A stretch of DNA of 32,813 nucleotides from 39-52-133 sp036523795 (GCA_036523795.1 DATDDN010000168.1:1-32813), one strand, 5' to 3'; shown: positions 1 to 9,123, counted from the first letter of the stretch. Made by a program: numbers and translations. Notes: a model not told the origin generated them from the letters alone.

Positions 1-94
1 TCAGAATGGCCATAGCGAAAATTGGCAGACATAATGAAAATTGCTCCGCAAGAGGGATGGCGAAAAATTCTGCACGACAACCCGGCAATGCCGG

Positions 95-487
95 TCAGGA
101 CTGCTGTTTCATCCTGTCATCATGCTCCTGCTGACATGCAGACTTGGCCGCAGAGAGAATGGCGTCAGCCGCATCCAGCGTGGCCTGAGGAATGACGACC
201 ACACCGCGCTTGCTCGGCATGGTTTTTCGCAGCAATGCCATGTAGTCAGCGTTGGCCTTGTCCGCTGCATCCTGACAGCTCTTGAGGCCGCTCTGCAGGT
301 TGCTCTGCGATTGCGAGTCAAACTGCGCCTTCAACTCGGCCCGCTTCCTGGCCTCGGTGCGCGCCTGCTGCACATCCTGTTGCAGACTCTGCGCCTGCGC
401 CAACTCCTGCCGGTTCAGGCAATCAAGATACAACCATGAACCACCCGCCAGAAACAACAGCACCAATGCAATGACGATCTTTACCAT
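95..487 (-). CDS. Small membrane-anchored protein with a coiled-coil-like stalk, unknown function
   Basis: I do not recognise a family. The 130-residue product starts with MVKIVIALVLLFLAGG, a single hydrophobic segment at about residues 3-20, so it is probably anchored in the inner membrane with the rest in the periplasm. Residues 25-75 are rich in Gln, Ala, Glu, Arg and Lys and look like an alpha-helical coiled coil. Two cysteines (in LDCLNR and KSCQDA) could form a disulfide, with a third near the C terminus. An in-frame GTG at 511 would add eight residues, but the ATG at 487 is preceded by AAGG at good spacing, and a possible -10 (TATGAT, 517-522) puts the GTG at the transcript start. It is the last gene of the leftward series and follows a strong terminator at 541-571. 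Confidence 0.6.
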   Translation of the reverse strand: MVKIVIALVLLFLAGGSWLYLDCLNRQELAQAQSLQQDVQQARTEARKRAELKAQFDSQSQSNLQSGLKSCQDAADKANADYMALLRKTMPSKRGVVVIPQATLDAADAILSAAKSACQQEHDDRMKQQS

Positions 488-540
488 ATGACCCTTGAGT
501 TTTCTTGCCACAGTACATCATAGCCCAAGCAGGGTCATCG

Positions 541-571
541 CAAAAACAAAAGGCGACCCCACCGGTCGCCT
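541..571 (-). terminator. Rho-independent terminator after the HMA-like gene
   Basis: On the minus strand a perfect 8-bp stem, AGGCGACC/GGTCGCCT, with a 5-nt loop is followed by TTTGTTTTTG. It lies 27 bases after the stop codon of the gene at 599-832 and separates it from the small gene at 95-487. Confidence 0.85.
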
Positions 572-598
572 CTCGCTTAGACTACGCGCCACCACCCA

Positions 599-832
599 CT
601 ACAAACCGATGCGCATCGCCTCCGGATCAAGCTGGCGCACTCTGGAGAGAATCTCCATGCCCTCGACCGTGTCCGGGTCATATTTCACAATCAGCGCATG
701 CGGATGATTGTGATGGTTGAATTCGGCGCAATCCACGCCATCGCATTCCATCAGGCTTCTTTCCAATTCGACCCGCTCCTTCGCATCCAACTCCGGGTGT
801 ACATGAATCAACATATCTGCTGCTCTACCCAT
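599..832 (-). CDS. HMA-like ferredoxin-fold protein, His-rich, no CxxC
   Basis: A 77-residue cytoplasmic protein with the beta-alpha-beta-beta-alpha-beta pattern of heavy-metal-associated (HMA) domains. The strands are LIHVHP, CAEFNHH and ALIVKYD, with helices around residues 16-27 and 56-67. The metal-binding CxxC of true HMA proteins is absent. Instead there are an HVH near the first strand and a cluster FNHHNHPH at about residues 39-46. Small HMA-like proteins without CxxC are common in proteobacteria and have no settled function; metal binding through the histidines is only an inference. The start is well supported by GAGGAG upstream of the ATG. A TATAAT at 896-901 could be its -10 element, and a strong terminator follows at 541-571. 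Confidence 0.75.
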   Translation of the reverse strand: MGRAADMLIHVHPELDAKERVELERSLMECDGVDCAEFNHHNHPHALIVKYDPDTVEGMEILSRVRQLDPEAMRIGL

Positions 833-895
833 GATGATCTCCTCTCGTTGGTTCGTTGCTCAAGACAGGGCTGCAATGCGCTACCCTTACGTCGC

Positions 896-901
896 ATTAT
901 A
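896..901 (-). promoter_or_regulatory. Possible -10 element for the HMA-like gene
   Basis: A perfect TATAAT reads on the minus strand in the 120-bp gap between the pal stop and the HMA-like start, about 64 bases before the ATG. No good -35 element is visible at 16-18 bases, so the call rests on the -10 and the position. Confidence 0.35.
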
Positions 902-952
902 GGCCTGCAAAATCCGAAATACAGCGCCTTGCCCCTGTCGCCAACGCAAGCA

Positions 953-1489
953 TTACTGATTCGATCGATAGGCAAAATCCACACGCCGGTTCTGCTTCCA
1001 GCAGCTCTCGTCGTGGCAGCTTGCGCGCGGCTTCTCTTCACCGAAACTGGCCTCGTGTATGCGAGAACCGGCAATATTAAGCAGGATCAACTGTGCGCGC
1101 ACGGCACGTGCACGTTTGCTGCCCAGCGCCAGGTTGTATTCCGGACTGCCGCGCTCATCGGCGTTGCCTTCCAGCGTCAATGTGTCCTGCGGATGTGCCC
1201 TGAGGATTGCCGCATGCTGCAGCAACAGTTCACGGTATTCCGGCTTCACCACAAAACTGTCGAAATCGAAATACACACTCTTGTCCTGCAGGCCCTGCTG
1301 TTCTGCCACCCTGGCTGACTCGGTCAATCCCTCCGTCGCCGTGCCACTCGCCGCCGGCGTCCCCATCTCGGCGCCCGGCGCAGTTGCCGCAGCCCCCCCC
1401 ACCGGGGCGGCACCGCTTGTTTCCTGTGGCGCCGAAGCACAGGCAGCCAGCAGCATCGAAGCACATATCACGGCAATGAAATTCTTCAT
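953..1489 (-). CDS. pal: Pal/OmpA-family peptidoglycan-associated lipoprotein
   Basis: An outer-membrane lipoprotein that binds peptidoglycan non-covalently. The signal peptide ends in a lipobox (SMLLAAC, Cys17). A low-complexity Ala/Gly/Pro/Thr linker covers about residues 18-60, and an OmpA_C domain fills about 70-178. The domain has VYFDFDSF at its start, the GNADERGSPEYN motif whose Asp and Arg bind diaminopimelate, and NRRVDF near the end. Length (178 residues) matches Pal. The start is supported by GGAGGA six bases upstream. Pal normally closes the tolQRAB operon, but the neighbours here are pncC upstream and an HMA-like gene downstream. It may be an orphan or second Pal, so the symbol is tentative; the fold assignment is firm. 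Confidence 0.85.
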   Translation of the reverse strand: MKNFIAVICASMLLAACASAPQETSGAAPVGGAAATAPGAEMGTPAASGTATEGLTESARVAEQQGLQDKSVYFDFDSFVVKPEYRELLLQHAAILRAHPQDTLTLEGNADERGSPEYNLALGSKRARAVRAQLILLNIAGSRIHEASFGEEKPRASCHDESCWKQNRRVDFAYRSNQ

Positions 1490-1573
1490 GGCTTCCTCCT
1501 CACTTGGTCATCAACAAACCTGGTAATGCAGGATTCAATCATGCAGCACGCTGGCCGCACAAATTCCGCCCAA

Positions 1574-2065
1574 TCAGGCGGTTTCGCTACGCTGTGCCAG
1601 CAGGGCCAGCACTCCTTGCAGGGCAATGCACACGGCCTGCTGGCGAATCGCGGCACGGCTGCCGGACAGGAGGTGATGGTGCGCGATCGTGCTGCCGTCT
1701 CTTAGACCCCAGGCAAACCACACGGTGCCCACCGGCTTGTCCGGTGTGCCGCCGCCTGGCCCCGCGACGCCGCTGATGGCCAGCGCCACCTGGGCCTGGC
1801 TGTTGCGCAAGGCGCCAGCCACCATCTCGCGCACGGTGGCCTCGCTCACCGCCCCAAAGCGCATCAATGTGTCAGCAGACACCCCCAGCATGTCGCTCTT
1901 GGCCTGATTGGAGTAAGTGACAAAGCCGCGATCAAACCAGCTTGAGCTGCCGGCGATGTCGGTCACGGCGCTCGCCACGCCTCCACCCGTGCACGACTCG
2001 GCCGTGGTCAGCATCACGCCATGCGCCTTGAGTGCTGCGCCGACTCGCGCGGCCAGTTGCTCCAT
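1574..2065 (-). CDS. pncC: Nicotinamide-nucleotide amidase (CinA C-terminal domain)
   Basis: A 163-residue stand-alone CinA C-terminal domain, the type of PncC that deamidates nicotinamide mononucleotide to nicotinate mononucleotide in pyridine-nucleotide salvage. Diagnostic motifs are TAESCTGG near residue 20, the YSNQAK segment, and GVAGPGGGTPDKPVGTV at about 98-114. The N-terminal CinA domain is absent, as in other short PncC proteins. The ATG at 2065 follows GGGGA with a 5-base gap and overlaps the metZ stop by one base (TGATG), so the two genes are probably translationally coupled. A GTG three bases earlier is the alternative start. Confidence 0.93.
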   Translation of the reverse strand: MEQLAARVGAALKAHGVMLTTAESCTGGGVASAVTDIAGSSSWFDRGFVTYSNQAKSDMLGVSADTLMRFGAVSEATVREMVAGALRNSQAQVALAISGVAGPGGGTPDKPVGTVWFAWGLRDGSTIAHHHLLSGSRAAIRQQAVCIALQGVLALLAQRSETA

Positions 2066-3234
2066 CACAGTCCCCGTGCCAGGTCCGCCTGGATGTCGCT
2101 CACTGCCTCCAGGCCGACGCCGATACGAATCAGGCTGTCGGTGATGCCTGCCGCCGCGCGCGCCTCGGGTGTGATGCGCGCATGCGTGGTCGAAGCCGGA
2201 TGGGTGATGGTGGTCTTGGTGTCACCCAGGTTGGCGGTGATGGACAGCAGTCTGGTGCTGTCGATCACCTTCCACGCGGCATCCTTGCCACCCTTCACTT
2301 CGAACGCCACGATGCCGCCGCCGGTCTTCTGCTGCTGCATCGCCAACTTGTGTTGCGGGTGCGAAGGCAGGCCGGGATACAGCACGCGCGCCACGCCCGG
2401 CTGCTGCTCCAGCCACTGCGCCAGCTCCAGCGCCTTGGCGCTGTGCGCTTCCATGCGCAGCTTGAGCGTCTCCATGCCTTTCAGGATCACCCAGGCATTG
2501 AACGGACTCAGCGTGGGGCCGGCGGTGCGCAGGAAGCCGAACACCGGCGCAATCAATTCCTTGCTGCCCAGCACGGCGCCGCCCAACACCCGCCCCTGCC
2601 CATCCAGGTATTTCGTGGCGGAGTGGATCACGATGTCCGCGCCCAGTTCTAGCGGCTGTTGCAGGATAGGGGTGCAGAAGCAGTTGTCCACGGCCAGCAG
2701 TGCGCCGCACTGCTTGGCCACCGCGGCAATCGCCTTCACATCCGAAATCTCGGTGAGCGGGTTGGACGGGGTTTCCAGGAAGAACAACTTGGTGTTGGGC
2801 TTTACCGCCTGCTGCCATTCGCTCACATCGGTGGCGGACACATAGCTCACCTCCACCCCGAATTTCTTGAAGTAGTTGTTAAACATGTTGATGGTCGCGC
2901 CAAACAGGCTGCGCGAGGCAATCACATGATCGCCCGCCTTGAGCAGCCCCATGATGGTGGCGAGGATGGCGGCCATGCCGGAAGCGGTGGCTACGCAGGC
3001 CTCCGCCCCTTCCAGCGCGGCCAGGCGCTCCTCGAACATGGTGACGGTGGGGTTGGTGAAGCGCGAATAGATGTAGCCCGGCTCCGCTGCCACGAATTTT
3101 GCCGCCGCCTCGGCCGCACTGGCCGAAACAAAACTGGAGGTCAGGTACATCGCCTCACTGTGTTCACCAAATTGGCTGCGGTGCGTACCGGCGCGGATGG
3201 CCAGCGTTTCCAGCTCGTAATCCTGATCTGACAT
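2065..3234 (-). CDS. metZ: O-succinylhomoserine sulfhydrylase
   Basis: A PLP-dependent Cys/Met-metabolism enzyme (389 residues) that makes homocysteine directly from O-succinylhomoserine and sulfide. Family signs include SRFTNPTVTMFEERLAALEG, the glycine-rich ATASGMAAI, the VDNCFCTP segment and the PLP lysine in SATKYLDGQGRVLGG. The phrase GPTLSPFNAWVILKGMETL is typical of MetZ rather than MetB or MetC. Upstream ATGs exist, but MSDQDYELE is chosen because GGGAG lies about seven bases before it. A SAM-II riboswitch with a terminator precedes the gene, which agrees independently with a methionine role. The next gene, pncC, overlaps its stop. Confidence 0.95.
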   Translation of the reverse strand: MSDQDYELETLAIRAGTHRSQFGEHSEAMYLTSSFVSASAAEAAAKFVAAEPGYIYSRFTNPTVTMFEERLAALEGAEACVATASGMAAILATIMGLLKAGDHVIASRSLFGATINMFNNYFKKFGVEVSYVSATDVSEWQQAVKPNTKLFFLETPSNPLTEISDVKAIAAVAKQCGALLAVDNCFCTPILQQPLELGADIVIHSATKYLDGQGRVLGGAVLGSKELIAPVFGFLRTAGPTLSPFNAWVILKGMETLKLRMEAHSAKALELAQWLEQQPGVARVLYPGLPSHPQHKLAMQQQKTGGGIVAFEVKGGKDAAWKVIDSTRLLSITANLGDTKTTITHPASTTHARITPEARAAAGITDSLIRIGVGLEAVSDIQADLARGL

Positions 3235-3253
3235 GATGTGACTCCCGAAATGC

Positions 3254-3287
3254 AAAAACCCGGAAAGCTTAGCGCTAAACCGGGTTT
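3254..3287 (-). terminator. Riboswitch-linked intrinsic terminator in the metZ leader
   Basis: On the minus strand a perfect 8-bp stem, AAACCCGG/CCGGGTTT, encloses a 16-nt loop and runs into a T-tract. It lies between the SAM-II aptamer and the metZ start. The loop holds TTTAGC (3274-3279), the exact complement of GCTAAA at the 3' edge of the aptamer (3295-3300). That alternative pairing would take up the region of the 5' arm, so terminator and antiterminator look mutually exclusive. Confidence 0.85.
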
Positions 3288-3294
3288 CCCACGC

Positions 3295-3343
3295 TTTAGC
3301 AGTATTTATCAGGCGCCCGCAAGCTGTTCCTCAAATCGGCGCA
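3295..3343 (-). ncRNA. SAM-II riboswitch controlling metZ
   Basis: On the minus strand the leader carries the conserved SAM-II (metA motif) elements in order: GCGCC (P1), GATTTGA, GCTTGC, the returning P1 strand GGCGC, CTGATAAAT, and GCTAAA. The 5-bp P1 (3338-3342 with 3313-3317) is perfect. The TGATAAA...GCTAAA block matches my memory of the crystallised SAM-II aptamer closely. SAM-II aptamers sense S-adenosylmethionine and switch off methionine genes; here the target is metZ. A terminator at 3254-3287 suggests control by attenuation rather than only by masking the ribosome site. Confidence 0.9.
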
Positions 3344-3349
3344 TGTGTA

Positions 3350-3378
3350 AATTAACACCGCCGCAGCGGCGGTGTCAA
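3350..3378 (-). promoter_or_regulatory. metZ promoter just upstream of the riboswitch
   Basis: A perfect -35 TTGACA (3373-3378) is followed by a 17-base spacer and a weaker -10 TTAATT (3350-3355). The expected transcript start falls at the first bases of the SAM-II P1 helix. The spacer is almost entirely the GC-rich palindrome that also serves as the purF terminator. Confidence 0.65.
3355..3375 (-). terminator. Terminator after purF
   Basis: On the minus strand ACACCGCC/GGCGGTGT forms an 8-bp stem (extendable to 10) with a short loop, 13 bases after the purF stop and followed by TAATTTA. The T-run is poor, so strength is uncertain. It occupies the spacer of the metZ promoter. Confidence 0.6.
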
Positions 3379-3388
3379 ACACGGTGCC

Positions 3389-4915
<1,527 letters not shown>

Positions 4916-4937
4916 ATTGGTGAGTCCTTAAACAGGT

Positions 4938-5429
4938 TTAGTAATGCATGCTTTTTGCCACATCATCGGGCAGTGACTTCTTCAACAGCAGCGCCGCCTG
5001 CTGCAGGGGCTGGCTCAGCGCCGCTTCGCGCCAGGCCGCCTGTTGCGGCAGCTGGGTAAAGCCCGCCAGCAGCACCAGCACCACCGCCAGCAACACGCCG
5101 CGCACCAGGCCAAACATGGCACCCATTACGCCATCGGTGCGCCAGTCCAGGCCAAAGAAGCGCGCCAGCTTGTTCAGCGACCAGGCGGCGATGCCGCACA
5201 GGATCAGGGTCAGCAGGAACAGCGCGGCAAATGCGGCGGCGGTTTTCATCTCTTCCGCGCCCAGCACATCCGGCATATGAGGTGACAGATCCGCCACAAA
5301 CGCCAGCGCCACGAAATAGGCGCTCAGCCAGCTCAACAACGACAGGATTTCATACATCAGGCCGCGCCACCAACCCAGCAGCATCGACAATACCACCACC
5401 AGCACGACGCAGTAATCGAACAGCGTCAA
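4938..5429 (-). CDS. cvpA: CvpA family membrane protein
   Basis: A 163-residue inner-membrane protein with four predicted hydrophobic segments at roughly 5-22, 28-48, 65-85 and 100-122. The GWWRGLMYEILSLLSW segment near the N terminus is typical of the CvpA (colicin V production) family. CvpA proteins are linked to envelope stress tolerance, and the gene is usually next to purF, as here. Its start overlaps the stop of the SPOR-protein gene by four bases (ATGA), so translation is probably coupled. The C-terminal tail (about 123-163) is soluble and amphipathic. Confidence 0.92.
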   Translation of the reverse strand: MTLFDYCVVLVVVLSMLLGWWRGLMYEILSLLSWLSAYFVALAFVADLSPHMPDVLGAEEMKTAAAFAALFLLTLILCGIAAWSLNKLARFFGLDWRTDGVMGAMFGLVRGVLLAVVLVLLAGFTQLPQQAAWREAALSQPLQQAALLLKKSLPDDVAKSMHY

Positions 5430-6052
5430 TTCAGGCTCACCACATTCGGGTGCAGCCCATTGGCCTCGAGTTTGCGCCGCACCTTGTCGGCCGCATCATG
5501 GCTGGGGTAGCTACCGACGCGCACGCGAATCTTGTCGCCGACTTTCTCGGTATAGGCGTGATAGCCCTGTTTGGCCAACTGGTCTTTCAGGTGTTTGGCC
5601 GAGCCAGCATTGGCGAAGGCTCCCACCTGCACCCCAAAGCCGCCATGCGCCACACTGGCGGGCTTTTCAGCCGGTTTGACAACGGGCTTGGGCTCTGGTT
5701 TCGGCTTGGCAACGACCTGCCCCGGCGCAGCTGGAGCAGCCTTGCTGTCCACAGCTGCCGCAGGGGCCGGGGGCTCCTCCGGCAAGGGCGGCGCAACGGC
5801 CGCGGAAACAGGTTGCGATTCCGCAATCACCGCGCTGGCCGGGGCCACCGCGACCTGCGGGTTGAATTCGCCGGCATGCTCCTTGTCCGGGATGCGCAGC
5901 TCGATATCCTGCGCTGCGGGTGGCGGCTCGCGATCCAGCACCATGGGCAGGATGATGACGGCAGCGGTGGTGAGTGCCACCGCGCCGATCAGGCGACGGC
6001 GCAGCTGCCGTTTCAGGTTTGCTTCTTCATCGCTGCTGAGCTGTTTGGCCAT
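5426..6052 (-). CDS. dedD: SPOR-domain cell-division protein, DedD-like
   Basis: A 208-residue bitopic inner-membrane protein. A short basic cytoplasmic segment (KRQLRRRL) precedes one membrane helix at about 22-40. A long periplasmic Pro/Ala/Lys-rich linker covers about 45-130, and a SPOR domain fills 133-208 (FGVQVGAFANAGSAKHLKDQ near its start, RVRVGSYPSHDAADKV in the middle). SPOR domains bind denuded septal glycan. The gene sits between folC (5-base gap) and cvpA (4-base overlap), the place of dedD in many proteobacteria. The symbol follows architecture and position. Confidence 0.88.
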   Translation of the reverse strand: MAKQLSSDEEANLKRQLRRRLIGAVALTTAAVIILPMVLDREPPPAAQDIELRIPDKEHAGEFNPQVAVAPASAVIAESQPVSAAVAPPLPEEPPAPAAAVDSKAAPAAPGQVVAKPKPEPKPVVKPAEKPASVAHGGFGVQVGAFANAGSAKHLKDQLAKQGYHAYTEKVGDKIRVRVGSYPSHDAADKVRRKLEANGLHPNVVSLN

Positions 6053-6057
6053 GTTGA

Positions 6058-7365
6058 TTAATTCGCAATTCGAATGCCGCGGGCGCGCATCACTTCCGCG
6101 ACGGTGTAGAACGATCCGAAGGCCACAATTCTATCATTTTCGCCCGCCGCGTTGCAGGCGTGATGCACGGCGTCGCCGGCACTGGCGAACACGTGCACGG
6201 GAACACTCACCTGCTCCTGCGCCAGTACTTGGCGCAACTCTTCCGCGCTGGCGCCGCGCGGTGCCGCGATGCCGGCCAGCAGCCACTCGTCGACGCATGG
6301 GCTCAGCGCGCGCACCACGCCGGCCATGTCCTTGTCCTTGAGCATGGCACACACCGCGATCGTGCGGGTAGCCGGCGGCATGCTGGCCAGGTTGCGCGCC
6401 AGCGATGCGGCGGCATGCGGGTTGTGCGCCACATCCAGGATCAGTGTGGGCCGCCCCGGCAGCACCTGGAAGCGCGCCGCCAGCTGTACTTCAGTCAGCC
6501 CGCGCCGCACGGCCGCCATGGGCACAGGCAGGCGTTCCTTCAGCGCGTCCAGCGTGGCCAGGACTGCGCTGGCATTGTTCAGCTGGAACTTGCCGCGCAA
6601 GGCCGGGTAAGGCAGGCTGCTGCGCGCACCGGCCGGGCCGTAATAATCCCATTGCTGCGCGTGCACCTTCGCACCGAACTGCTGGCCCAGCCGCCACAAC
6701 GTTGCACCCGTCTTCTGCGCCTGCTCGGCAATGGGCTGCGGCATGTCGGGATCGCCGAACACCGCCACCTTGCCGGCACGGAAGATGCCAGCCTTTTCAA
6801 ACGCGATCTTCTCGCGCGTATCGCCCAGATAATCGGTGTGGTCGAGGTCTATGCTGGTCACCACGGCACAGTCGCAGTCGAACGCGTTCACTGCATCCAG
6901 GCGTCCGCCCAGCCCCACTTCCAGGATGGCGACATCGACCTGATGGGCGATGAAGCTCTGCATCGCGGCCAGGGTGCCGAATTCGAAATAGGTCAGGGAG
7001 ATGTCGCCGCGCGCCGCCTCGATGGCGGCGAAGGACGCGCACAGCTCGGCATCGCTCACCGGCTGTTTGGCGATGCGCACGCGTTCGTTGTAGTCGAGCA
7101 GATGCGGCGAAGTGTACAGGCCGGTGCGGTAGCCCGCCGCATGCAGGATCGCCTCCAGCATGGCACACACCGAGCCCTTGCCGTTGGTGCCGCCGACGAT
7201 GATGACGGGGCACTCGGGATCAAGCCGCAGACGCTGTCTGACTTCCGCAACGCGCTCAAGACCGAGCGCGATGGTCTTGGGGTTCAGTGATTCAAGATGG
7301 GTCAGCCATTCGGCCAGGGTGGCGGGCATTGTATCCATGGCGGGTGCAATGCCCGTGTGCTGCAT
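6058..7365 (-). CDS. folC: Bifunctional dihydrofolate synthase/folylpolyglutamate synthase
   Basis: Adds glutamate to dihydropteroate and to tetrahydrofolate, retaining folates in the cell. It is a Mur-ligase-family enzyme with the P-loop GGTNGKGSVCAMLEA at about 58-72, the substrate-loop motif TSPHLLDYNERVRI, EVGLGGRLDAVNAFD, SIDLDHTDYLG, and DVAHNPHAA in the C-terminal ligase domain. Length 435 is normal. The exact start is unclear: ATGs at 7365, 7338 and 7329 all lack a good ribosome site, and homologues as I remember them begin like MPATLAEWL (7329). It is 12 bases from accD upstream and 5 bases from the SPOR gene downstream. Confidence 0.95.
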   Translation of the reverse strand: MQHTGIAPAMDTMPATLAEWLTHLESLNPKTIALGLERVAEVRQRLRLDPECPVIIVGGTNGKGSVCAMLEAILHAAGYRTGLYTSPHLLDYNERVRIAKQPVSDAELCASFAAIEAARGDISLTYFEFGTLAAMQSFIAHQVDVAILEVGLGGRLDAVNAFDCDCAVVTSIDLDHTDYLGDTREKIAFEKAGIFRAGKVAVFGDPDMPQPIAEQAQKTGATLWRLGQQFGAKVHAQQWDYYGPAGARSSLPYPALRGKFQLNNASAVLATLDALKERLPVPMAAVRRGLTEVQLAARFQVLPGRPTLILDVAHNPHAAASLARNLASMPPATRTIAVCAMLKDKDMAGVVRALSPCVDEWLLAGIAAPRGASAEELRQVLAQEQVSVPVHVFASAGDAVHHACNAAGENDRIVAFGSFYTVAEVMRARGIRIAN

Positions 7366-7377
7366 CCTGCGCTAGCT

Positions 7378-8259
7378 TCAGGCAGCCAGCGGCACGGCGG
7401 CCGGCTGCCTGGTCAGCAGGGTGATCAGGGTGGCGAGCTGGTCGCGCATCTGGCGGCGATCCACGATCATGTCGATGGCGCCGTGCTCAAGCAGGAACTC
7501 GGCACGCTGGAAGCCCTCTGGCAGGGTTTCACGCACGGTCTGCTGGATCACGCGCGCACCGGCAAAGCCGATCAGCGCATTGGGCTCGGCCAGCACCACG
7601 TCGCCCATGAATGCGAAGCTGGCGGAGACGCCACCCATGGTGGGATCGGTCAGCACGGAGATGAAGGGCAGCTTCGCCTCATTCAGCTGGGTCAGCGCGG
7701 CACAGGTCTTGGCCATCTGCATCAGCGACAGCAGGCCTTCCTGCATGCGCGCGCCACCGCTGGCAGCGAAGCATATGAAGGGGATGTTCTGCTCCACGGC
7801 CAGCTGCACGCCGCGCACGAAACGCTCACCCACCACCGAGCCCATGGAACCGCCCATGAAGCTGAATTCGAACGCTGCGGCAATTACCGGCACCGCATGG
7901 ATGCTGCCCTGCTGCACTACCAGCGCATCATCCTCCCCGGTGTCTTTCTTGGCGCCAGTCAGGCGCTCGCTGTACTTGCGGCTGTCCTTGAACTTGAGGG
8001 TATCTACCGGCAACACTTCCGCACCGATCTCGAAGCGGCCTTCGCTGTCCAGCAACCAGTCCAGGCGCTGACGCGCGGGAATGCGGTGATGGTGGCTGCA
8101 TTTGGGGCAGACGCTGAGATTCTTTTCCAGGTCGGCGTGATACAGCACGGCCTGGCAGGCCGGGCACTTGTGCCACAAGCCGTCCGGCACGCTCTTCTTG
8201 GCTTCGTCGCTGCCACGGCGCTTGATCTTCGGCGGCAATAATTTCTGGAACCAACCCAT
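7378..8259 (-). CDS. accD: Acetyl-CoA carboxylase carboxyltransferase subunit beta
   Basis: Beta subunit of the carboxyltransferase that transfers carboxylate from biotin to acetyl-CoA in fatty acid synthesis. An N-terminal zinc ribbon (CPACQAVLY and CPKCSHH, about residues 32-57) is followed by the crotonase-type fold with GSMGSVVGERFVRG, ASGGARMQEG and DPTMGGVSASFA. The annotated start MGWFQKLLPPK is 18 bases inside the longest frame; the apparent upstream codons (AAG GAG GAG) are the Shine-Dalgarno sequence itself. The product is 293 residues, a usual length. It sits between trpA and folC, a widespread betaproteobacterial arrangement. Confidence 0.97.
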   Translation of the reverse strand: MGWFQKLLPPKIKRRGSDEAKKSVPDGLWHKCPACQAVLYHADLEKNLSVCPKCSHHHRIPARQRLDWLLDSEGRFEIGAEVLPVDTLKFKDSRKYSERLTGAKKDTGEDDALVVQQGSIHAVPVIAAAFEFSFMGGSMGSVVGERFVRGVQLAVEQNIPFICFAASGGARMQEGLLSLMQMAKTCAALTQLNEAKLPFISVLTDPTMGGVSASFAFMGDVVLAEPNALIGFAGARVIQQTVRETLPEGFQRAEFLLEHGAIDMIVDRRQMRDQLATLITLLTRQPAAVPLAA

Positions 8260-8322
8260 TTTCTTCTCCTCCTTCATTTACGCTCGTGCCGGAGCACGCT
8301 GCGTCATTTAGTATCCGGTTAA

Positions 8323-9123
8323 TCAGGCCTGATCAATGGCCCCACGCAATTCCCTGACCAGCCGCGACACATTCGCCACGACCTCTGCCTCTTTCGAATT
8401 TTCGACTTCCTGCACGATACGGCTGCCCACCACCACGCCGTCGCACAGCGCCGCCACGGCCCTGGCAGTCTGCGCATCGCGGATACCGAAGCCCACGCCG
8501 ATCGGCAGCTTGATGTGCTTGCGCAGCTGCGGCAGTTTCTGCTCGATGGCGCCCAGATCCAGATTGCCGGCGCCTGTGACGCCCTTGAGCGAAACGTAAT
8601 ACACATAGCCGCGCGCCAACTGGGCCACCTGGGCTATGCGCGCATCGGTAGTGGTCGGTGCCAGCAGGAAGATGGGCGCGATGTCGTGGCGCTGCAGATG
8701 CTCGAATGCCTCGTGGCTTTCTTCCGGAGGAAAATCCACGGTCAGCACGCCGTCCACGCCCACCTCGGCGCAACGCTGGGCAAAAGTTTCCCAGCCCATG
8801 GCCTCGATCGGGTTGCCGTAGCCCATCAACACCACCGGCGTGGTCGCATCCTGTTTGCGGAACTCGGCAACCATCGCCAGCACGCCGCGCAGCGACATGC
8901 CGTTCTTGAGCGCGCGTTCGGACGCGCGCTGAATGGTGGGGCCATCCGCCATGGGGTCGGAAAACGGCACGCCGAGTTCGAGTATGTCGGCGCCGGCCTG
9001 CACCAGCCCGTGCAACAAGGGCACGGTGAGTTGCTGCGAGGGGTCGCCTGCAGTGATGAACGGGATCAGCGCCTTGCGCTTCTGCTGCTTGAGATTGTCA
9101 AAGGTAGTCTGGATGCGGTTCAT
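8323..9123 (-). CDS. trpA: Tryptophan synthase alpha chain
   Basis: Cleaves indole-3-glycerol phosphate to indole, which tunnels to TrpB. The TIM barrel of 266 residues shows LIPFITAGDP, then ELGVPFSDPMADGPTIQ holding the catalytic Glu and Asp, and the phosphate-binding VGFGIRD and VVVGSRIV segments. The start at 9123 gives MNRIQTTFDNLKQQ and overlaps the trpB stop by four bases (ATGA), as expected for the coupled alpha/beta pair. A longer frame extends into trpB but has no support. A 63-bp gap separates it from accD. Confidence 0.97.
   Translation of the reverse strand: MNRIQTTFDNLKQQKRKALIPFITAGDPSQQLTVPLLHGLVQAGADILELGVPFSDPMADGPTIQRASERALKNGMSLRGVLAMVAEFRKQDATTPVVLMGYGNPIEAMGWETFAQRCAEVGVDGVLTVDFPPEESHEAFEHLQRHDIAPIFLLAPTTTDARIAQVAQLARGYVYYVSLKGVTGAGNLDLGAIEQKLPQLRKHIKLPIGVGFGIRDAQTARAVAALCDGVVVGSRIVQEVENSKEAEVVANVSRLVRELRGAIDQA

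Noticed and set aside
82..94. Terminator after the gene at 95-487
   Set aside because: CCGGCA-N-TGCCGG is a good palindrome, but its stem is short and no T-tract follows directly.
6160..7290. 376-codon plus-strand frame opposite folC
   Set aside because: Antisense to folC; no recognisable protein features.
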